From Corynebacterium sp. NML130628 (GTDB lineage Bacteria; Actinomycetota; Actinomycetes; Mycobacteriales; Mycobacteriaceae): a DNA stretch of 64,000 nucleotides. How positions within the stretch are numbered: the stretch's first letter is position 1; each line of letters starts with the position of its first letter. Of this stretch, positions 52,463 through 60,984 are shown one piece after another. The notes below the pieces were generated by a model. It had not been told where the DNA came from. It did not search any database and worked only from the letters and a program-made list of their open reading frames with translations. Where the stretch lies: assembly GCF_001875665.1 (NCBI RefSeq), contig NZ_MLAL01000015.1, forward strand, positions 1-64,000, written 5' to 3'. A program made the translations under genes and the position numbers.

Positions 52463-52873
52463 TTGGGCGCCAACGGTGTCGATACATACGCTGACCAACT
52501 AGGGGTCAAACAAGGCGAAATCGTCCAAGAAATCGGCTGGGACGACGACGCCGACGCAACCATCTCCGAAGCGATCGAAGAACGCATCGGCGACCAACTC
52601 CTCGACGAAGACGCACAAGACCTCTGCGACATGATCCTCCTGTGGTACCGCGAAGACGACGGCGACCTTGTCGACGTCCTCGTCGACTGCTCCCGCAACC
52701 TCGACGACAACGCCCGCATCTGGCTCATGACCCCAGGCGCCTCCAAACCAGGCGGCGTACAACCCGGCGTCATCTCTGAATCCGCCCAACTCGCCGGCCT
52801 GGTCCAAACAACCGCCGACCGGCTCGGCGAATGGCAAGGCTCCTGCCTCCGCTCCGCGGGCATACCAAAATAG
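52463..52873 (+). CDS. DUF3052 domain protein
   Basis: 136 aa from a TTG at 52463, supported by GGAGG 10 nt upstream; an ATG at 52424 would place 13 odd residues before the conserved part. DTYADQLGVKQGEIVQEIGWDDDAD and the acidic middle are typical of DUF3052, an actinobacterial family of unknown function regularly found beside aceE. Very acidic (pI low), cytosolic. The next gene is tRNA-Val, 76 nt downstream. Confidence 0.87.
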   Translation: MGANGVDTYADQLGVKQGEIVQEIGWDDDADATISEAIEERIGDQLLDEDAQDLCDMILLWYREDDGDLVDVLVDCSRNLDDNARIWLMTPGASKPGGVQPGVISESAQLAGLVQTTADRLGEWQGSCLRSAGIPK

Positions 52874-52949
52874 CCAAAATAGGTTTTGAACTGCCCCTTC
52901 GGCAGTGATTTTGTCTTCGGTGGAAGCTTTGTTAAAGTTTCTACCCAGC

Positions 52950-53025
52950 GCGCCGTTAGCTCAGCTGGAAGAGCAACTGGTTTACACCCAGTAGGTCGGC
53001 GGTTCGAGCCCGTCATGGCGCACCA
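52950..53025 (+). tRNA. tRNA-Val (TAC)
   Basis: 76 nt with encoded CCA. Acceptor GCGCCGT/ATGGCGC, anticodon stem ACTGG/CCAGT with loop TTTACAC, so anticodon TAC. The T stem has a mismatch-tolerant sequence but folds normally. Followed by a terminator. Confidence 0.96.
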
Positions 53026-53032
53026 GGTCAGA

Positions 53033-53064
53033 GGCCCTTCCCGAGGAATCGGGGAGGGTCTTTC
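53033..53064 (+). terminator. Terminator after tRNA-Val
   Basis: CCCTTCCCGA and TCGGGGAGGG pair around GGAA, followed by TCTTTCT, 9 nt after the tRNA. A clear intrinsic terminator. Confidence 0.8.
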
Positions 53065-53695
53065 TCGATGCGCTAAGGCACTCTCATTTTCGGGCTTTCC
53101 GTTCGAAAACCAGGAATATGGTGCGCTCGCTCGGCACCGGAGAGACAAACGACGCAACCTTTAACGCCTAGCCCTTTCACTACCCGCGCATTTGAATGAC
53201 TAGACAGAATTGGGTTGCGTCTTTTGTCACTGGAGTCCGCCGGGGCGGCACCAAATTCCTTTACACAAGCCCATTGACCTGGGCAAACGCTTATGCTACC
53301 TTCCAAAATCAAGGAATATGGTGCGCAGGGAAGGGGCGCTTGCACCACATTCCTAGTTTTTTAGGAAGCAGCGTCGACGAAATCCCAGGTCACTGCTTAC
53401 ACCATGTTGAGCTTTATGGAATCGTTCCCCGGAGATTGTTGATTGCGGGAGTCTTTTTCGTGGACAGACGTCGCGACCTGCGAGGATACGGCCACTGGTC
53501 GACCGGAATGGGTGTGGAACGCAAAGTAGTTCCCGGGCGTGGGAACTTTTTCGGTGGTCGAGGGGTGGGGGGAGAGCACAGGGGCAAACGGCGGATCAGC
53601 GCACCAAATTCCGGAATTTCCCCTCGGGTGGGGTGCATTTTCCCAGTTCGCGAACGTTCCGCTAAGGAATGTGGTGCACAGCGCCCACCGAACCC
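53065..53695. other. Non-coding region filled with short inverted repeats
   Basis: About 630 bp between tRNA-Val and the next leftward gene. No convincing gene: the longest plus-strand frame (53196-54032) runs into the antisense of the 53696-54289 gene and lacks a ribosome binding site. The region holds six copies of a 13-15 bp motif and an unrelated 16-bp inverted pair (53144-53159 with 53213-53228, 15 of 16 matching). Confidence 0.7.
53112..53679. repeat. Six copies of AGGAATNTGGTGC in both orientations
   Basis: Plus-strand copies start at 53112, 53312 and 53665. Minus-strand copies are at 53247-53260, 53341-53354 and 53601-53612. They fall into three inverted pairs, the tightest being 53312-53354, which can form a hairpin with 13-bp arms. 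The variable base is A, T or G. Such clustering suggests a dispersed palindromic element or a multi-site operator. Confidence 0.78.
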
Positions 53696-54289
53696 CTACA
53701 GCTCCGCCTCGATGGCGGTGAAGACGGCCTGCATGCTGGCCTGCGGTGTGCCTGGAACCACGTCGGCGAGGATGACGCCGACGCCTTGTGGGGCCTGGAA
53801 GGTGACGGCTTCGGCGTCGAGGGGCATGAGGGCGCCGATGATGGCCAGCTCGGCATCGGCCACACCTAGGCGGCTAGCAGCATCAGCAGAACCAGCAGGA
53901 ATGTCGATGTCGGTGACGTCCCATTCGCCGACGCGCAGGCGCAGGGAGCCGGTTTCGATGTTGTCGGGGTCGGGGAAGACGGCGACTTCGCGCAGTTCGG
54001 CGCGCAAGGCTTTGGCGGCGAGGGCGATGTAGTCGAGGAGGTGGACGAATGTGTTGTCGGTTTGGGGGACGCTGTGGACGACGGAGTCGATGAGCGGGGC
54101 GTTGTGGGGGCCGCGCAGGCCGAGCAGGGTGGTCATTGGGGCTGCGCGGAACGCGTCGAGGTCGTCGAGGATGGCGTCTTCGATGTCGGCGGGTTCGGCG
54201 GCGGCGTCGAGGTGGATGTTGGCGTCACCGAGGAGGGTGAGGCAGCGGGCGAGGTGTTTGACGTCGCGTTGGGTGAGCTGGTGGGGCAT
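53696..54289 (-). CDS. Hypothetical protein next to SURF1
   Basis: 197 aa from the ATG at 54289, which overlaps the SURF1 stop by one base (TAATG), so it is coupled. The longer frame to 54946 is the shadow of SURF1. Soluble and acidic, with a helical N-terminal part (KHLARCLTLLGDANIHLDA) and a strand-rich C-terminal part (LRLRVGEWDVTDIDIPAG, GVGVILADVVPGTP). I recognise no family; it looks like a lineage-specific corynebacterial protein. Its last gene position in the SURF1 unit hints at an envelope or respiratory link only by context. Confidence 0.75.
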   Translation of the reverse strand: MPHQLTQRDVKHLARCLTLLGDANIHLDAAAEPADIEDAILDDLDAFRAAPMTTLLGLRGPHNAPLIDSVVHSVPQTDNTFVHLLDYIALAAKALRAELREVAVFPDPDNIETGSLRLRVGEWDVTDIDIPAGSADAASRLGVADAELAIIGALMPLDAEAVTFQAPQGVGVILADVVPGTPQASMQAVFTAIEAEL

Positions 54290-55188
54290 TAGCGTTCTTC
54301 TTCCTTTTCGTATGATTTGGCCCAGGGGTTGCGGCGTTGGGTGCCGTAGCGGGATCGCTCCTGAACAGGGGCGGGAGCAACAGGCTCGGCAGGTTCGGAG
54401 GGGGCGTCGATTAGTTCGGCTTGTTCCTCTTTGAAGCGGCGGCGTTCGCGGGTTTCGGCCCAGATGAAGTAGATGAGGCCTGCGGGCGCCATGATGCCGA
54501 AGGCGATCCACTGTAGCCCGTAGGAGAGGTGGTTGCCGGTCTCTAGCATGGGCAGGGGGATGGCGGTGAGGACGCCGGGGGAGTCGCTGAGGAGTTGGAC
54601 GTAGGGGCTGGCCATGGTGGTGCCTGTGAGTTCGCCGACTTGGCCGGGGCTGATGGAGTAGACCATTGTGTAGCCCTGGTCGTTGAGCGGTGCGGAGGGG
54701 TGTACGCCTTCGTCGACGCGCATCATGCCGGAGATGGTTTGCTCGCCGACGGGTGGGGCGTCGATGTCGGGGACTTGGGTGGAGCCGATGGCGGGGACCC
54801 ATCCGCGGTTGACCAGTACAGTTTGTCCGTTGTCGAGTTGGAATGGGGTGAGGACTTGGAAGGAGGGGGTGCGGTCGATGGGGCGCAGTCGCAGTAGCAC
54901 ATCGCTGTCTTGGGCGTAGGTGCCGGTTGCGGTGACACGGGTCCATTCAGCGCTGGGGGCAAGGGCACCCTGCTTGTCGACGACCTCTCCGATCGGCACC
55001 GGGTCATGCTCGAAGGCGGTCTTGATGTGGTCGTTGCGCTCGACGAGTGCTTCGTTTTTGTTGAGCTGCCAGGGCGCCAGCAGGGTGAATGCGAAGTAGG
55101 AGAACAGCACGATCAGGATGGCGACGATGACCCAGCCTGGGGTCAGAAACGTTTTCCACCATGGTTGTGCACCTGTTTCAGGCTGCAT
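54289..55188 (-). CDS. SURF1 family protein, cytochrome oxidase assembly
   Basis: 299 aa from the ATG at 55188, with GGGAG upstream; the frame extends six codons further. Two membrane helices (about 14-36 and 225-245) flank an external domain with the family motifs VTATGTYAQDSDVLLR and LVNRGWVP. SURF1/Shy1 proteins assist insertion of haem a into cytochrome aa3 oxidase. The C-terminal tail past the second helix is charged and Pro-rich. The gene lies between the tyrosine phosphatase and the coupled hypothetical gene on the same strand. Confidence 0.9.
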   Translation of the reverse strand: MQPETGAQPWWKTFLTPGWVIVAILIVLFSYFAFTLLAPWQLNKNEALVERNDHIKTAFEHDPVPIGEVVDKQGALAPSAEWTRVTATGTYAQDSDVLLRLRPIDRTPSFQVLTPFQLDNGQTVLVNRGWVPAIGSTQVPDIDAPPVGEQTISGMMRVDEGVHPSAPLNDQGYTMVYSISPGQVGELTGTTMASPYVQLLSDSPGVLTAIPLPMLETGNHLSYGLQWIAFGIMAPAGLIYFIWAETRERRRFKEEQAELIDAPSEPAEPVAPAPVQERSRYGTQRRNPWAKSYEKEEER

Positions 55189-55226
55189 TGTTGCTCCCGC
55201 TTTCACAGATCCCGTACTTACTCCGG

Positions 55227-55691
55227 CTAGTCTAGCTGCGCTTTGACCCAGCTGATAATACCTGGGGCGGCGGCCTCGATTTGTTCGCGTGTGGTTTGGA
55301 AGCCGTCCGTGCCGCCGTAGTAGGGGTCTTCAACGCCGGCGCCTGCGGGTGCGGCAGGGTCGAAGGAGCGCAGGAGGCGTATGCGGGATTCGGGCACGCC
55401 GCGGGCGATGAGTTCGGAGACATGGTTGGTGTCCAGTGCCACGATGAGGTCGGCGTCGATTTGGTTGGCGCCGAATTGTTGGGCGCGGTGGTGGGAGCCG
55501 GCGTAGCCGTGTTCAGCGAGTTCGGCGACGGCGCGCGGGTCGGCTGGGCCGCCGACGTGCCACCCGCCGATGCCGGAGGAGGTGACGCGGACGTTGCTGG
55601 TGAGGCCGGCGTCGGCAAGTTTGGCGGCGATGATGACTTCCGCCATGGGCGAGCGGCAGATGTTGCCGGTGCACACGAAATCAATATGCAT
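55227..55691 (-). CDS. Low-molecular-weight protein-tyrosine phosphatase
   Basis: 154 aa. The P-loop VCTGNICRSPMAE (Cys7, Arg13) opens the protein, and VEDPYYGG with the general-acid Asp lies near the C-terminus, an intact active site. Such enzymes remove phosphate from tyrosine, often in the control of surface-polymer synthesis, or act as arsenate reductases in relatives; the DPYY motif fits a phosphatase. Its start overlaps the end of the HAD phosphatase gene by 11 nt. Together with SURF1 it forms a leftward unit. Confidence 0.93.
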   Translation of the reverse strand: MHIDFVCTGNICRSPMAEVIIAAKLADAGLTSNVRVTSSGIGGWHVGGPADPRAVAELAEHGYAGSHHRAQQFGANQIDADLIVALDTNHVSELIARGVPESRIRLLRSFDPAAPAGAGVEDPYYGGTDGFQTTREQIEAAAPGIISWVKAQLD

Positions 55692-56340
55692 AGAGGATCT
55701 CCTTGAGCTCTGTTGCGGTTTGTGCGGTGTGGGTGGCCTGCGCCCATTCTGTGGCGCCGCCGTAGCCCCAGGTCACGGCGACGGATGGGATGTCGAAGTG
55801 GGTGGCGCCCGTGAAGTCGTGGGTGCGGTCGCCGACCATGATGGGACGTTTCGGCGCGAACGTGTCGTGGACGTACTCTAACACCGCGATTTTGGTGCTG
55901 CGGCCGCGCTCGTGGTCGGCGGCGCCGAGGAAGTCCAGGTGCGGCCAAACGCCCGCGCGTTTCAGCGCGAGTTCGGCGAAGGTTTCGCTTTTGGACGTCG
56001 CCGTGCCCACCCGGAACCCATCCCGGTCGAGTTCGGCGATCAGTTCGGACATGCCGTCGAAGACAGTGAACTGCTGCCAGCCGTCGGTGCTCATGTAGTC
56101 GGAGTAGACCTGCATCGCGGCGTCGACTTGTGCGGGCGTGCACCCGGCCTTCGTGTAGGACTCCCGCATGGGTGGCCCTGGTATTTTGGCGATGAACGCT
56201 TCGTCGGGCGGGGTGACGTCGATGGCGGCGAGCCCCCGCAGGAAGCCTTCGCGGATTCCTGGGAAGGAGTCGAGGATGGTGCCGTCGACGTCAAAGAGCA
56301 CGGTTGGGCGGTTTGTTTGGAGTGTCACGCCCACCAGCAT
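55681..56340 (-). CDS. HAD phosphatase, phosphoglycolate-phosphatase-like
   Basis: 219 aa. The start at 56340 is chosen because TACAAA lies 6 nt upstream (leaderless); a frame of 384 aa continues upstream over the Nif3 gene but is a shadow. VLFDVDGTILDS (nucleophile Asp), TATSKSE (second Thr/Ser) and IMVGDRTHDFTGA (third motif) define a HAD subfamily I enzyme with a helical cap at about 20-85. Likely a small-phosphate housecleaning enzyme. Divergent from nif3-like with 23 bp between starts. Confidence 0.88.
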   Translation of the reverse strand: MLVGVTLQTNRPTVLFDVDGTILDSFPGIREGFLRGLAAIDVTPPDEAFIAKIPGPPMRESYTKAGCTPAQVDAAMQVYSDYMSTDGWQQFTVFDGMSELIAELDRDGFRVGTATSKSETFAELALKRAGVWPHLDFLGAADHERGRSTKIAVLEYVHDTFAPKRPIMVGDRTHDFTGATHFDIPSVAVTWGYGGATEWAQATHTAQTATELKEILYAY

Positions 56341-56363
56341 TCCAGGTTTGTAGGCTAGTTGCC
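56341..56363. promoter_or_regulatory. 23-bp divergent leaderless promoter pair
   Basis: TTTGTA at 56347-56352 reads TACAAA on the minus strand, 6 nt before the HAD start. TAGGCT at 56351-56356 is 7 nt before the Nif3 ATG on the plus strand. The two -10 boxes overlap by two bases, so both genes seem to start from interlocked promoters. Confidence 0.6.
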
Positions 56364-57209
56364 ATGACGACGAAGACTGTAGGAGATATTGTCGCGGCAC
56401 TCGAGGCCGCCTACCCACCCGAACTCGCCGAAAGCTGGGACCAGGTTGGCCTGATTTGCGGCGACCCGGACGAGCCCGTGCGCAAGGTGGCGTTCGCCCT
56501 GGACTGCACGATGAGCGTGGTGGAGCGCGCCCTGGAGGAAGGCGCAGACATGCTGGTGGTTCACCACCCGTTGCTGCTGCGCGGGGTGCACTCGGTTGCT
56601 GCGAACACGCCGAAGGGCAAGGTCGTGCACACGCTGATCCGCGGCGGCTGCGCGTTGTTCGCGGCGCATACGAACGCGGACTCGGCACGCCCGGGTGTGA
56701 ATGACAAGTTGGCGGAGTTGGTCGGGATTCGGCCCGGGAGGCCGATTCGCCCGGTGGGGGATGTGGACGTCGATACGCCGGGGGCGCTCGAGCAAGCCAC
56801 CGGTCTTGGGCGAGTGGGTACCTTGCCTGAGCCAATGACCCTGCGTGAATTTACCCAGCGTGTCGCTGACGCCCTGCCTGAAACCGTGTGGGGCGTGCGC
56901 GCTGCCGGCGACCCCGAGCAGGTAGTGCGTACCGTCGCCGTCTCCTCCGGCTCGGGCGACAGTTTCCTTGCTGATGCCGCAGCCCTCGGCGTCGACGTCT
57001 ATGTCACTTCCGACCTGCGCCACCACCCAGTCGACGAGCACCTGCGTGCAGGCGGACCCGCCGTGATCGATACGGCGCACTGGGCCAGTGAATTTCCGTG
57101 GACGCAGCAGGCAGAGGGTATCGTGAACCCGCTAGGCGTAGAAACGTGCATCATCCCCGTGCGCACGGACCCATGGACCGTTTCCGCCCACCCGAATCAA
57201 GCCAAGTAA
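56364..57209 (+). CDS. Nif3-like dinuclear metal-centre protein
   Basis: 281 aa from the ATG at 56364 (MTTKTVGDIV). AYPPELAESWDQVGLICGD, the metal-binding VVHHPLLLRG and AHTNADSA, and the late VIDTAHWASEF with another metal ligand identify the Nif3/YbgI (DUF34) family. Members form ring hexamers with a two-metal site; the biochemical role is still unclear, with a GTP cyclohydrolase-like fold suggested. It begins the rightward core run of Nif3, zinc ribbon, RNase H/phosphatase and rnpB. Confidence 0.92.
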   Translation: MTTKTVGDIVAALEAAYPPELAESWDQVGLICGDPDEPVRKVAFALDCTMSVVERALEEGADMLVVHHPLLLRGVHSVAANTPKGKVVHTLIRGGCALFAAHTNADSARPGVNDKLAELVGIRPGRPIRPVGDVDVDTPGALEQATGLGRVGTLPEPMTLREFTQRVADALPETVWGVRAAGDPEQVVRTVAVSSGSGDSFLADAAALGVDVYVTSDLRHHPVDEHLRAGGPAVIDTAHWASEFPWTQQAEGIVNPLGVETCIIPVRTDPWTVSAHPNQAK

Positions 57210-57226
57210 AGGAGCAGTGCTTCCCC

Positions 57227-57910
57227 GTGAAACTTGCCGTAGAACTCCAGCAAGTACTACTGAATCTTGCCAAGGCTGACCGCCAGGCCGCCCACCCCGA
57301 CGCCGTGCGCGAAGAAGAAAAGGAGCTGAAGCGCCTCACCGACGAGCTTGAGCGCATGCGCGGTGCGGCGTCTGCGGCGCAGCTCGCAGTCGACGACATG
57401 GAGCTGGAGATCCTGCGCATCCAGGAGGACGAGCGCAAGCTCAAGCGCCGCGACCTGGACAACAAGCGCATGCTCGGCGCCGAGACAGACGAGGAGCGCC
57501 GCAAGGACCTGCAGCACGACCGCTACGCCACGAAGTCCCGCATCGCGGACCTGCACTACGAGCTCAAGGAAGCCCACAACGAGATCGCGGCGCTGCGCAA
57601 CAACCGCGACAACCACGGTGCGCGCCTGGATGGGCTCGAGCGCCAGGTCGAGGCCGCACAGCGCGCCGTCGACGCGTTGCCAGCACGCGAGCGCGTGGAC
57701 ACCGAGGCGCTGCGCAGCCAGCTGCCCGCAGACGTCCTCGAGGCCTACGACGAAATCGGGGCCGCCGCGTTTAACGGTCGCACCTGCAACGGCTGCTTCA
57801 TCGCGCTGCCCGCCACCGAGCGCAACCAAGTCAACGCCACCCCGGCCGACGAGGTCCCGATGTGCCCGAACTGCGGCACACTGCTGGTCCGCACCCAAGT
57901 GCAGGAGTAA
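57227..57910 (+). CDS. Coiled-coil zinc-ribbon protein
   Basis: 227 aa from a GTG at 57227, 17 nt behind the Nif3 stop with AAAGGAG upstream; the frame opening at 57098 overlaps Nif3. Residues about 15-165 are one long antiparallel coiled coil, and the end has four zinc ligands in TCNGCFIAL and CPNCGTLL. This CT398/Rv2229c-type family is conserved in actinobacteria and chlamydiae beside Nif3 and RNase H genes. A nucleic-acid or secretion-related role has been discussed, not settled. Confidence 0.9.
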   Translation: MKLAVELQQVLLNLAKADRQAAHPDAVREEEKELKRLTDELERMRGAASAAQLAVDDMELEILRIQEDERKLKRRDLDNKRMLGAETDEERRKDLQHDRYATKSRIADLHYELKEAHNEIAALRNNRDNHGARLDGLERQVEAAQRAVDALPARERVDTEALRSQLPADVLEAYDEIGAAAFNGRTCNGCFIALPATERNQVNATPADEVPMCPNCGTLLVRTQVQE

Positions 57911-57914
57911 GCGC

Positions 57915-59078
57915 ATGAAGGTAGCCATGTTTTGCGACGGCGGCTCCCGTGGCAACCCCGGCGTCGCCGGAAGCGGTGCAGTCGTCTACGGCCCGGACGG
58001 GGAGACCCTGGCGGAAGTGGTCTACGCGGTGGGCAAGAAGTCCACGAACAACGTGGCCGAGTACCACGGGCTCATCGAGGGGCTGAGGGCCGCCATCGAC
58101 GCAGGCGCCGACGAAGTCGCCGTGTCCATGGACTCCAAACTCGTGGTTGAGCAGATGAACGGGCGCTGGAAGATCAAGCACCCCGACATGCAGCAGCTCG
58201 CGCTGCAGGCGAAGCAGCTGGCGCGCACGTGTAAGAAGGTCACCTACACGTGGGTGCCGCGCGCCAAGAACAAGAAAGCTGACGAGCTGTCCAACGTGGC
58301 TATGGATGCCGCCGCGAAAGGCAAAAAGGGCCTCGTTGCACACGAGGCGCCTGCGCAAGCACCGAAGCAGGCCGCCGAGCAAGTAGCCCCGGCAGCGCCC
58401 AAAGAGGCGCAGCCCCACGAGACCGCCAGCCCCGGCCACTGGTCCGGCACCGACGCTCCGCGCACCCGCTTCGTCTTGTTGCGCCACGGTCAAACCGAGC
58501 ACTCCGCCCGCCGCGTCTACAGCGGGCAGGCCAACCCGTCACTGACCGAAATCGGGCAGGAGCAGGCGCGCCGGGCCGCGGCCGCGCTCGCCGAGATGGG
58601 GCACATCGACGTGATCGTGGCCTCCCCGCAGGCCCGCGCCCAGCAAACCGCGCAGGCCTGCGCGGAAGCACTTGGGATTGCGCGCGAAGATATTGTCACC
58701 GAGGATGGCTTCCGCGAGGTGGACTTCGGCGACTTCGAGGCGCTCAGCAGGCAGGATGCGCAGCAGCGCTACCCTGAGGAGTTCGAGGCCTGGCAGGCCT
58801 CCGCCGCCACCGCGCCGCCGAACGGCGAGTCGCTGGCGTCGCTGCACCGCCGCGTCACCTGCGCCCGGCTGCGCGTCCAGGAACGCTACGAGGGCAAGAC
58901 CATCTTGCTGGTGGCGCACACCACACCGATCAAGTCGATGATCCGCCAGGGGCTGAACGTGAGCGCCGAGGTGTTCAAGCACCTGTTCTTGGACTTGGCG
59001 TCGATTTCCGTGGTGGAGTTCTACGGGGAGATGGGTGTGGTGCGCTGCGTCAACGACGTTTCCCACCACCGAAAATAA
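57915..59078 (+). CDS. Bifunctional RNase H / acid phosphatase (CobC-like)
   Basis: 387 aa from the ATG at 57915 with AGGAG 8 nt upstream; a 576-aa frame from 57348 is a shadow of the zinc-ribbon gene. Residues 1-140 are RNase HI-type (FCDGGSRGNPG, with EYHGLIEGL and SMDSKLVVEQMNGRW supplying the acidic residues). A Pro/Ala linker follows. Residues about 180-387 are a histidine phosphatase (LLRHGQTEHS, LVAHTTPIKSM). The Mycobacterium tuberculosis homologue (Rv2228c) removes RNA from RNA-DNA hybrids and has alpha-ribazole phosphatase activity for cobalamin synthesis. The gene directly precedes rnpB. Confidence 0.94.
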   Translation: MKVAMFCDGGSRGNPGVAGSGAVVYGPDGETLAEVVYAVGKKSTNNVAEYHGLIEGLRAAIDAGADEVAVSMDSKLVVEQMNGRWKIKHPDMQQLALQAKQLARTCKKVTYTWVPRAKNKKADELSNVAMDAAAKGKKGLVAHEAPAQAPKQAAEQVAPAAPKEAQPHETASPGHWSGTDAPRTRFVLLRHGQTEHSARRVYSGQANPSLTEIGQEQARRAAAALAEMGHIDVIVASPQARAQQTAQACAEALGIAREDIVTEDGFREVDFGDFEALSRQDAQQRYPEEFEAWQASAATAPPNGESLASLHRRVTCARLRVQERYEGKTILLVAHTTPIKSMIRQGLNVSAEVFKHLFLDLASISVVEFYGEMGVVRCVNDVSHHRK

Positions 59079-59113
59079 AGCACACCGCCCGCCGTGTTGT
59101 AGAGTGGCACAGT

Positions 59114-59536
<423 letters not shown>

Positions 59537-59537
59537 C

Positions 59538-60731
59538 TTACACTTCGATCCTGCCAACCTCACCCGTGGTGACCGGGATGACCAGCAGGTGTTCCTCCAT
59601 CCGGGAGGTAAAGTTTTCGGCTTTCGACGCCGGCACCAGCGCCAGCACCGACTGGGAAACCCCAGGTGCGGCTGGTCGTGCGACGCTCGCTCCGCACTCG
59701 CATGCAAGCTGCCCTAGCAGCGCCGGGGTGGCTAGGGCCTCGTCAGCGGCGTCGCCAGCATGCGGACTCAGTGCGCCGACAAGCGCATCGATCTGCTGCG
59801 AACGCAGGGCTTGTGCGGCGGCCAGCGCGCGTGCCGTTTCGTCCTCGCAGCGCTGCAGTACCTCGCGGGCGCGCTGCGGATCCGGCGCGGAGCTATCGCC
59901 AACGGTGTGGCGGGCCTCCACCCATTGGACGACGCGCGCGGTCGCATCCGGGAGCTGGCGCAGGGAGGCCACGCCGAAGTTCGTGGCAGCGGCCTCGATG
60001 AACTCCTGGCGTCGGCGCATCGAATCCGCGTACGCGTCCGGCTGTGGTGCCGGATCCTTGGCGACCACGAACATCCGCAGTCCGAGGCGCTCCGGGTGGG
60101 TGACCTGCGTGACCGATCCGTCCGCCTGCTCTACCAGGTTCAGCGTGGCACCGTGCCCGCGAAGCGCTGCGGTGTAGCGCGCCTTCAGCGGGCTGGACGT
60201 GGCGTAGGCTGTCGCGGACTGGGCACAGACGTCCGCGAGCTTCGTGCGCAGCGGAGGGGCGTCGACATCGTCGTGGGCGCCAGCGCACGCCAGCGTGATC
60301 GCGGCTTCCGCGGCGGCAATTTCGCCGAGGCCAACACCGTGGGGCACGTGGGAGACTACGGAAATGTTCATCCCCGTGGTCTCGCGGGAGAGGACCTGGC
60401 GGTGGATGAGCATGTGGATCAGCCCCGTAATCCGGTGTGCGAGCTGTGCCTCCTCCGTGCCCCCGGTGGGCGCGTTGAGCGCCGCGAGGGTGCTGGTTGC
60501 GGCGAGGACCTGGCCGTCGGCACGCATGAACTGGAGTGAAATTACATCGTCCGACCTGCGGTTTACCGCGGCGCACACCCGCTGTTGGGCAAGCCCGATG
60601 ATGCTCGCCCCACCATAATTATCGACGCCATCACCAGCCACCACCACCGTCGCAGGCGCGGAAGCGACGTGGTCGGGGGCGCAGCCAGCATGGTGGGCAT
60701 GCGCGGCACGCATCTCCTGTTGGACATTCAT
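59538..60731 (-). CDS. Galactokinase-like GHMP-fold protein, probably degenerate
   Basis: 397 aa from the ATG at 60731 (MNVQQEMRAAHAHH). The sequence follows the GalK fold: an N-terminal VVVAGDGVDNYGG stands where GRVNLIGEHTDYN-type motifs lie, VSHVPHGVGLGEIAAAEAA replaces the GHMP phosphate loop PxGxGLSSSAA, and the C-terminal GVSQSVLALVP stands in for the GGGFGGC-type loop. Key serines and the catalytic arginine-aspartate pattern are changed, so kinase activity is doubtful. It may bind a sugar as a sensor or have another function. It ends 1 bp past rnpB, tail to tail. Confidence 0.75.
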   Translation of the reverse strand: MNVQQEMRAAHAHHAGCAPDHVASAPATVVVAGDGVDNYGGASIIGLAQQRVCAAVNRRSDDVISLQFMRADGQVLAATSTLAALNAPTGGTEEAQLAHRITGLIHMLIHRQVLSRETTGMNISVVSHVPHGVGLGEIAAAEAAITLACAGAHDDVDAPPLRTKLADVCAQSATAYATSSPLKARYTAALRGHGATLNLVEQADGSVTQVTHPERLGLRMFVVAKDPAPQPDAYADSMRRRQEFIEAAATNFGVASLRQLPDATARVVQWVEARHTVGDSSAPDPQRAREVLQRCEDETARALAAAQALRSQQIDALVGALSPHAGDAADEALATPALLGQLACECGASVARPAAPGVSQSVLALVPASKAENFTSRMEEHLLVIPVTTGEVGRIEV

Positions 60732-60768
60732 AGGGCACAACCATACCCGTGGCGCTAAGGTGGGCGCC

Positions 60769-60972
60769 ATGAGTGGAAACTTCTATTACAACCCAACCAC
60801 CGGCGAAATCACCGAGGGCAAAGTGCAGTCCTGGGAAAACCGCATGGGCCCATACCAGACACGCGAGGAAGCCGAGGATGCCCTGCGCATCGCGGCAGCG
60901 CGTAACCAGCAAGCGGACGCCGACGAAGCCGCCGAGGATAACTGGGGTACCCCGCCTGCCTGGGAAAAGTAG
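60769..60972 (+). CDS. Small SPOR-like conserved protein
   Basis: 67 aa from the ATG at 60769; TAAGGT lies 7 nt upstream, so either leaderless or using AAGGTGG. FYYNPTTGEITEGKVQSWENRMGPYQTREEAEDAL is a conserved actinobacterial small-protein signature with a SPOR-like 'GPYxTREEAE' core. It is very acidic at the C-terminus. Divergent from the galactokinase-like gene with 37 bp between starts. Function unknown. Confidence 0.8.
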   Translation: MSGNFYYNPTTGEITEGKVQSWENRMGPYQTREEAEDALRIAAARNQQADADEAAEDNWGTPPAWEK

Positions 60973-60984
60973 CCCCTCCTTCGG

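Noticed and set aside
53112-53679. CRISPR array
   Set aside because: The repeats are only 13-15 bp, alternate in orientation and have irregular spacing from 30 to over 200 bp.
53196-54032. 278-codon plus-strand frame over the repeat-rich region
   Set aside because: The first half covers the inverted repeats and the second half is antisense to the SURF1-linked gene; no ribosome binding site.
55692-56835. N-terminal extension of the HAD phosphatase to 384 codons
   Set aside because: The added part is antisense to the Nif3 gene and reads as Pro/Arg/Ser low complexity; the HAD motifs begin just after the ATG at 56340.
57348-57914. N-terminal extension of the RNase H/phosphatase to 576 codons
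   Set aside because: The extension is a frame-shifted reading of the zinc-ribbon gene (Ser/Thr/Arg-rich); the ATG at 57915 has a good ribosome binding site and begins the RNase H fold.
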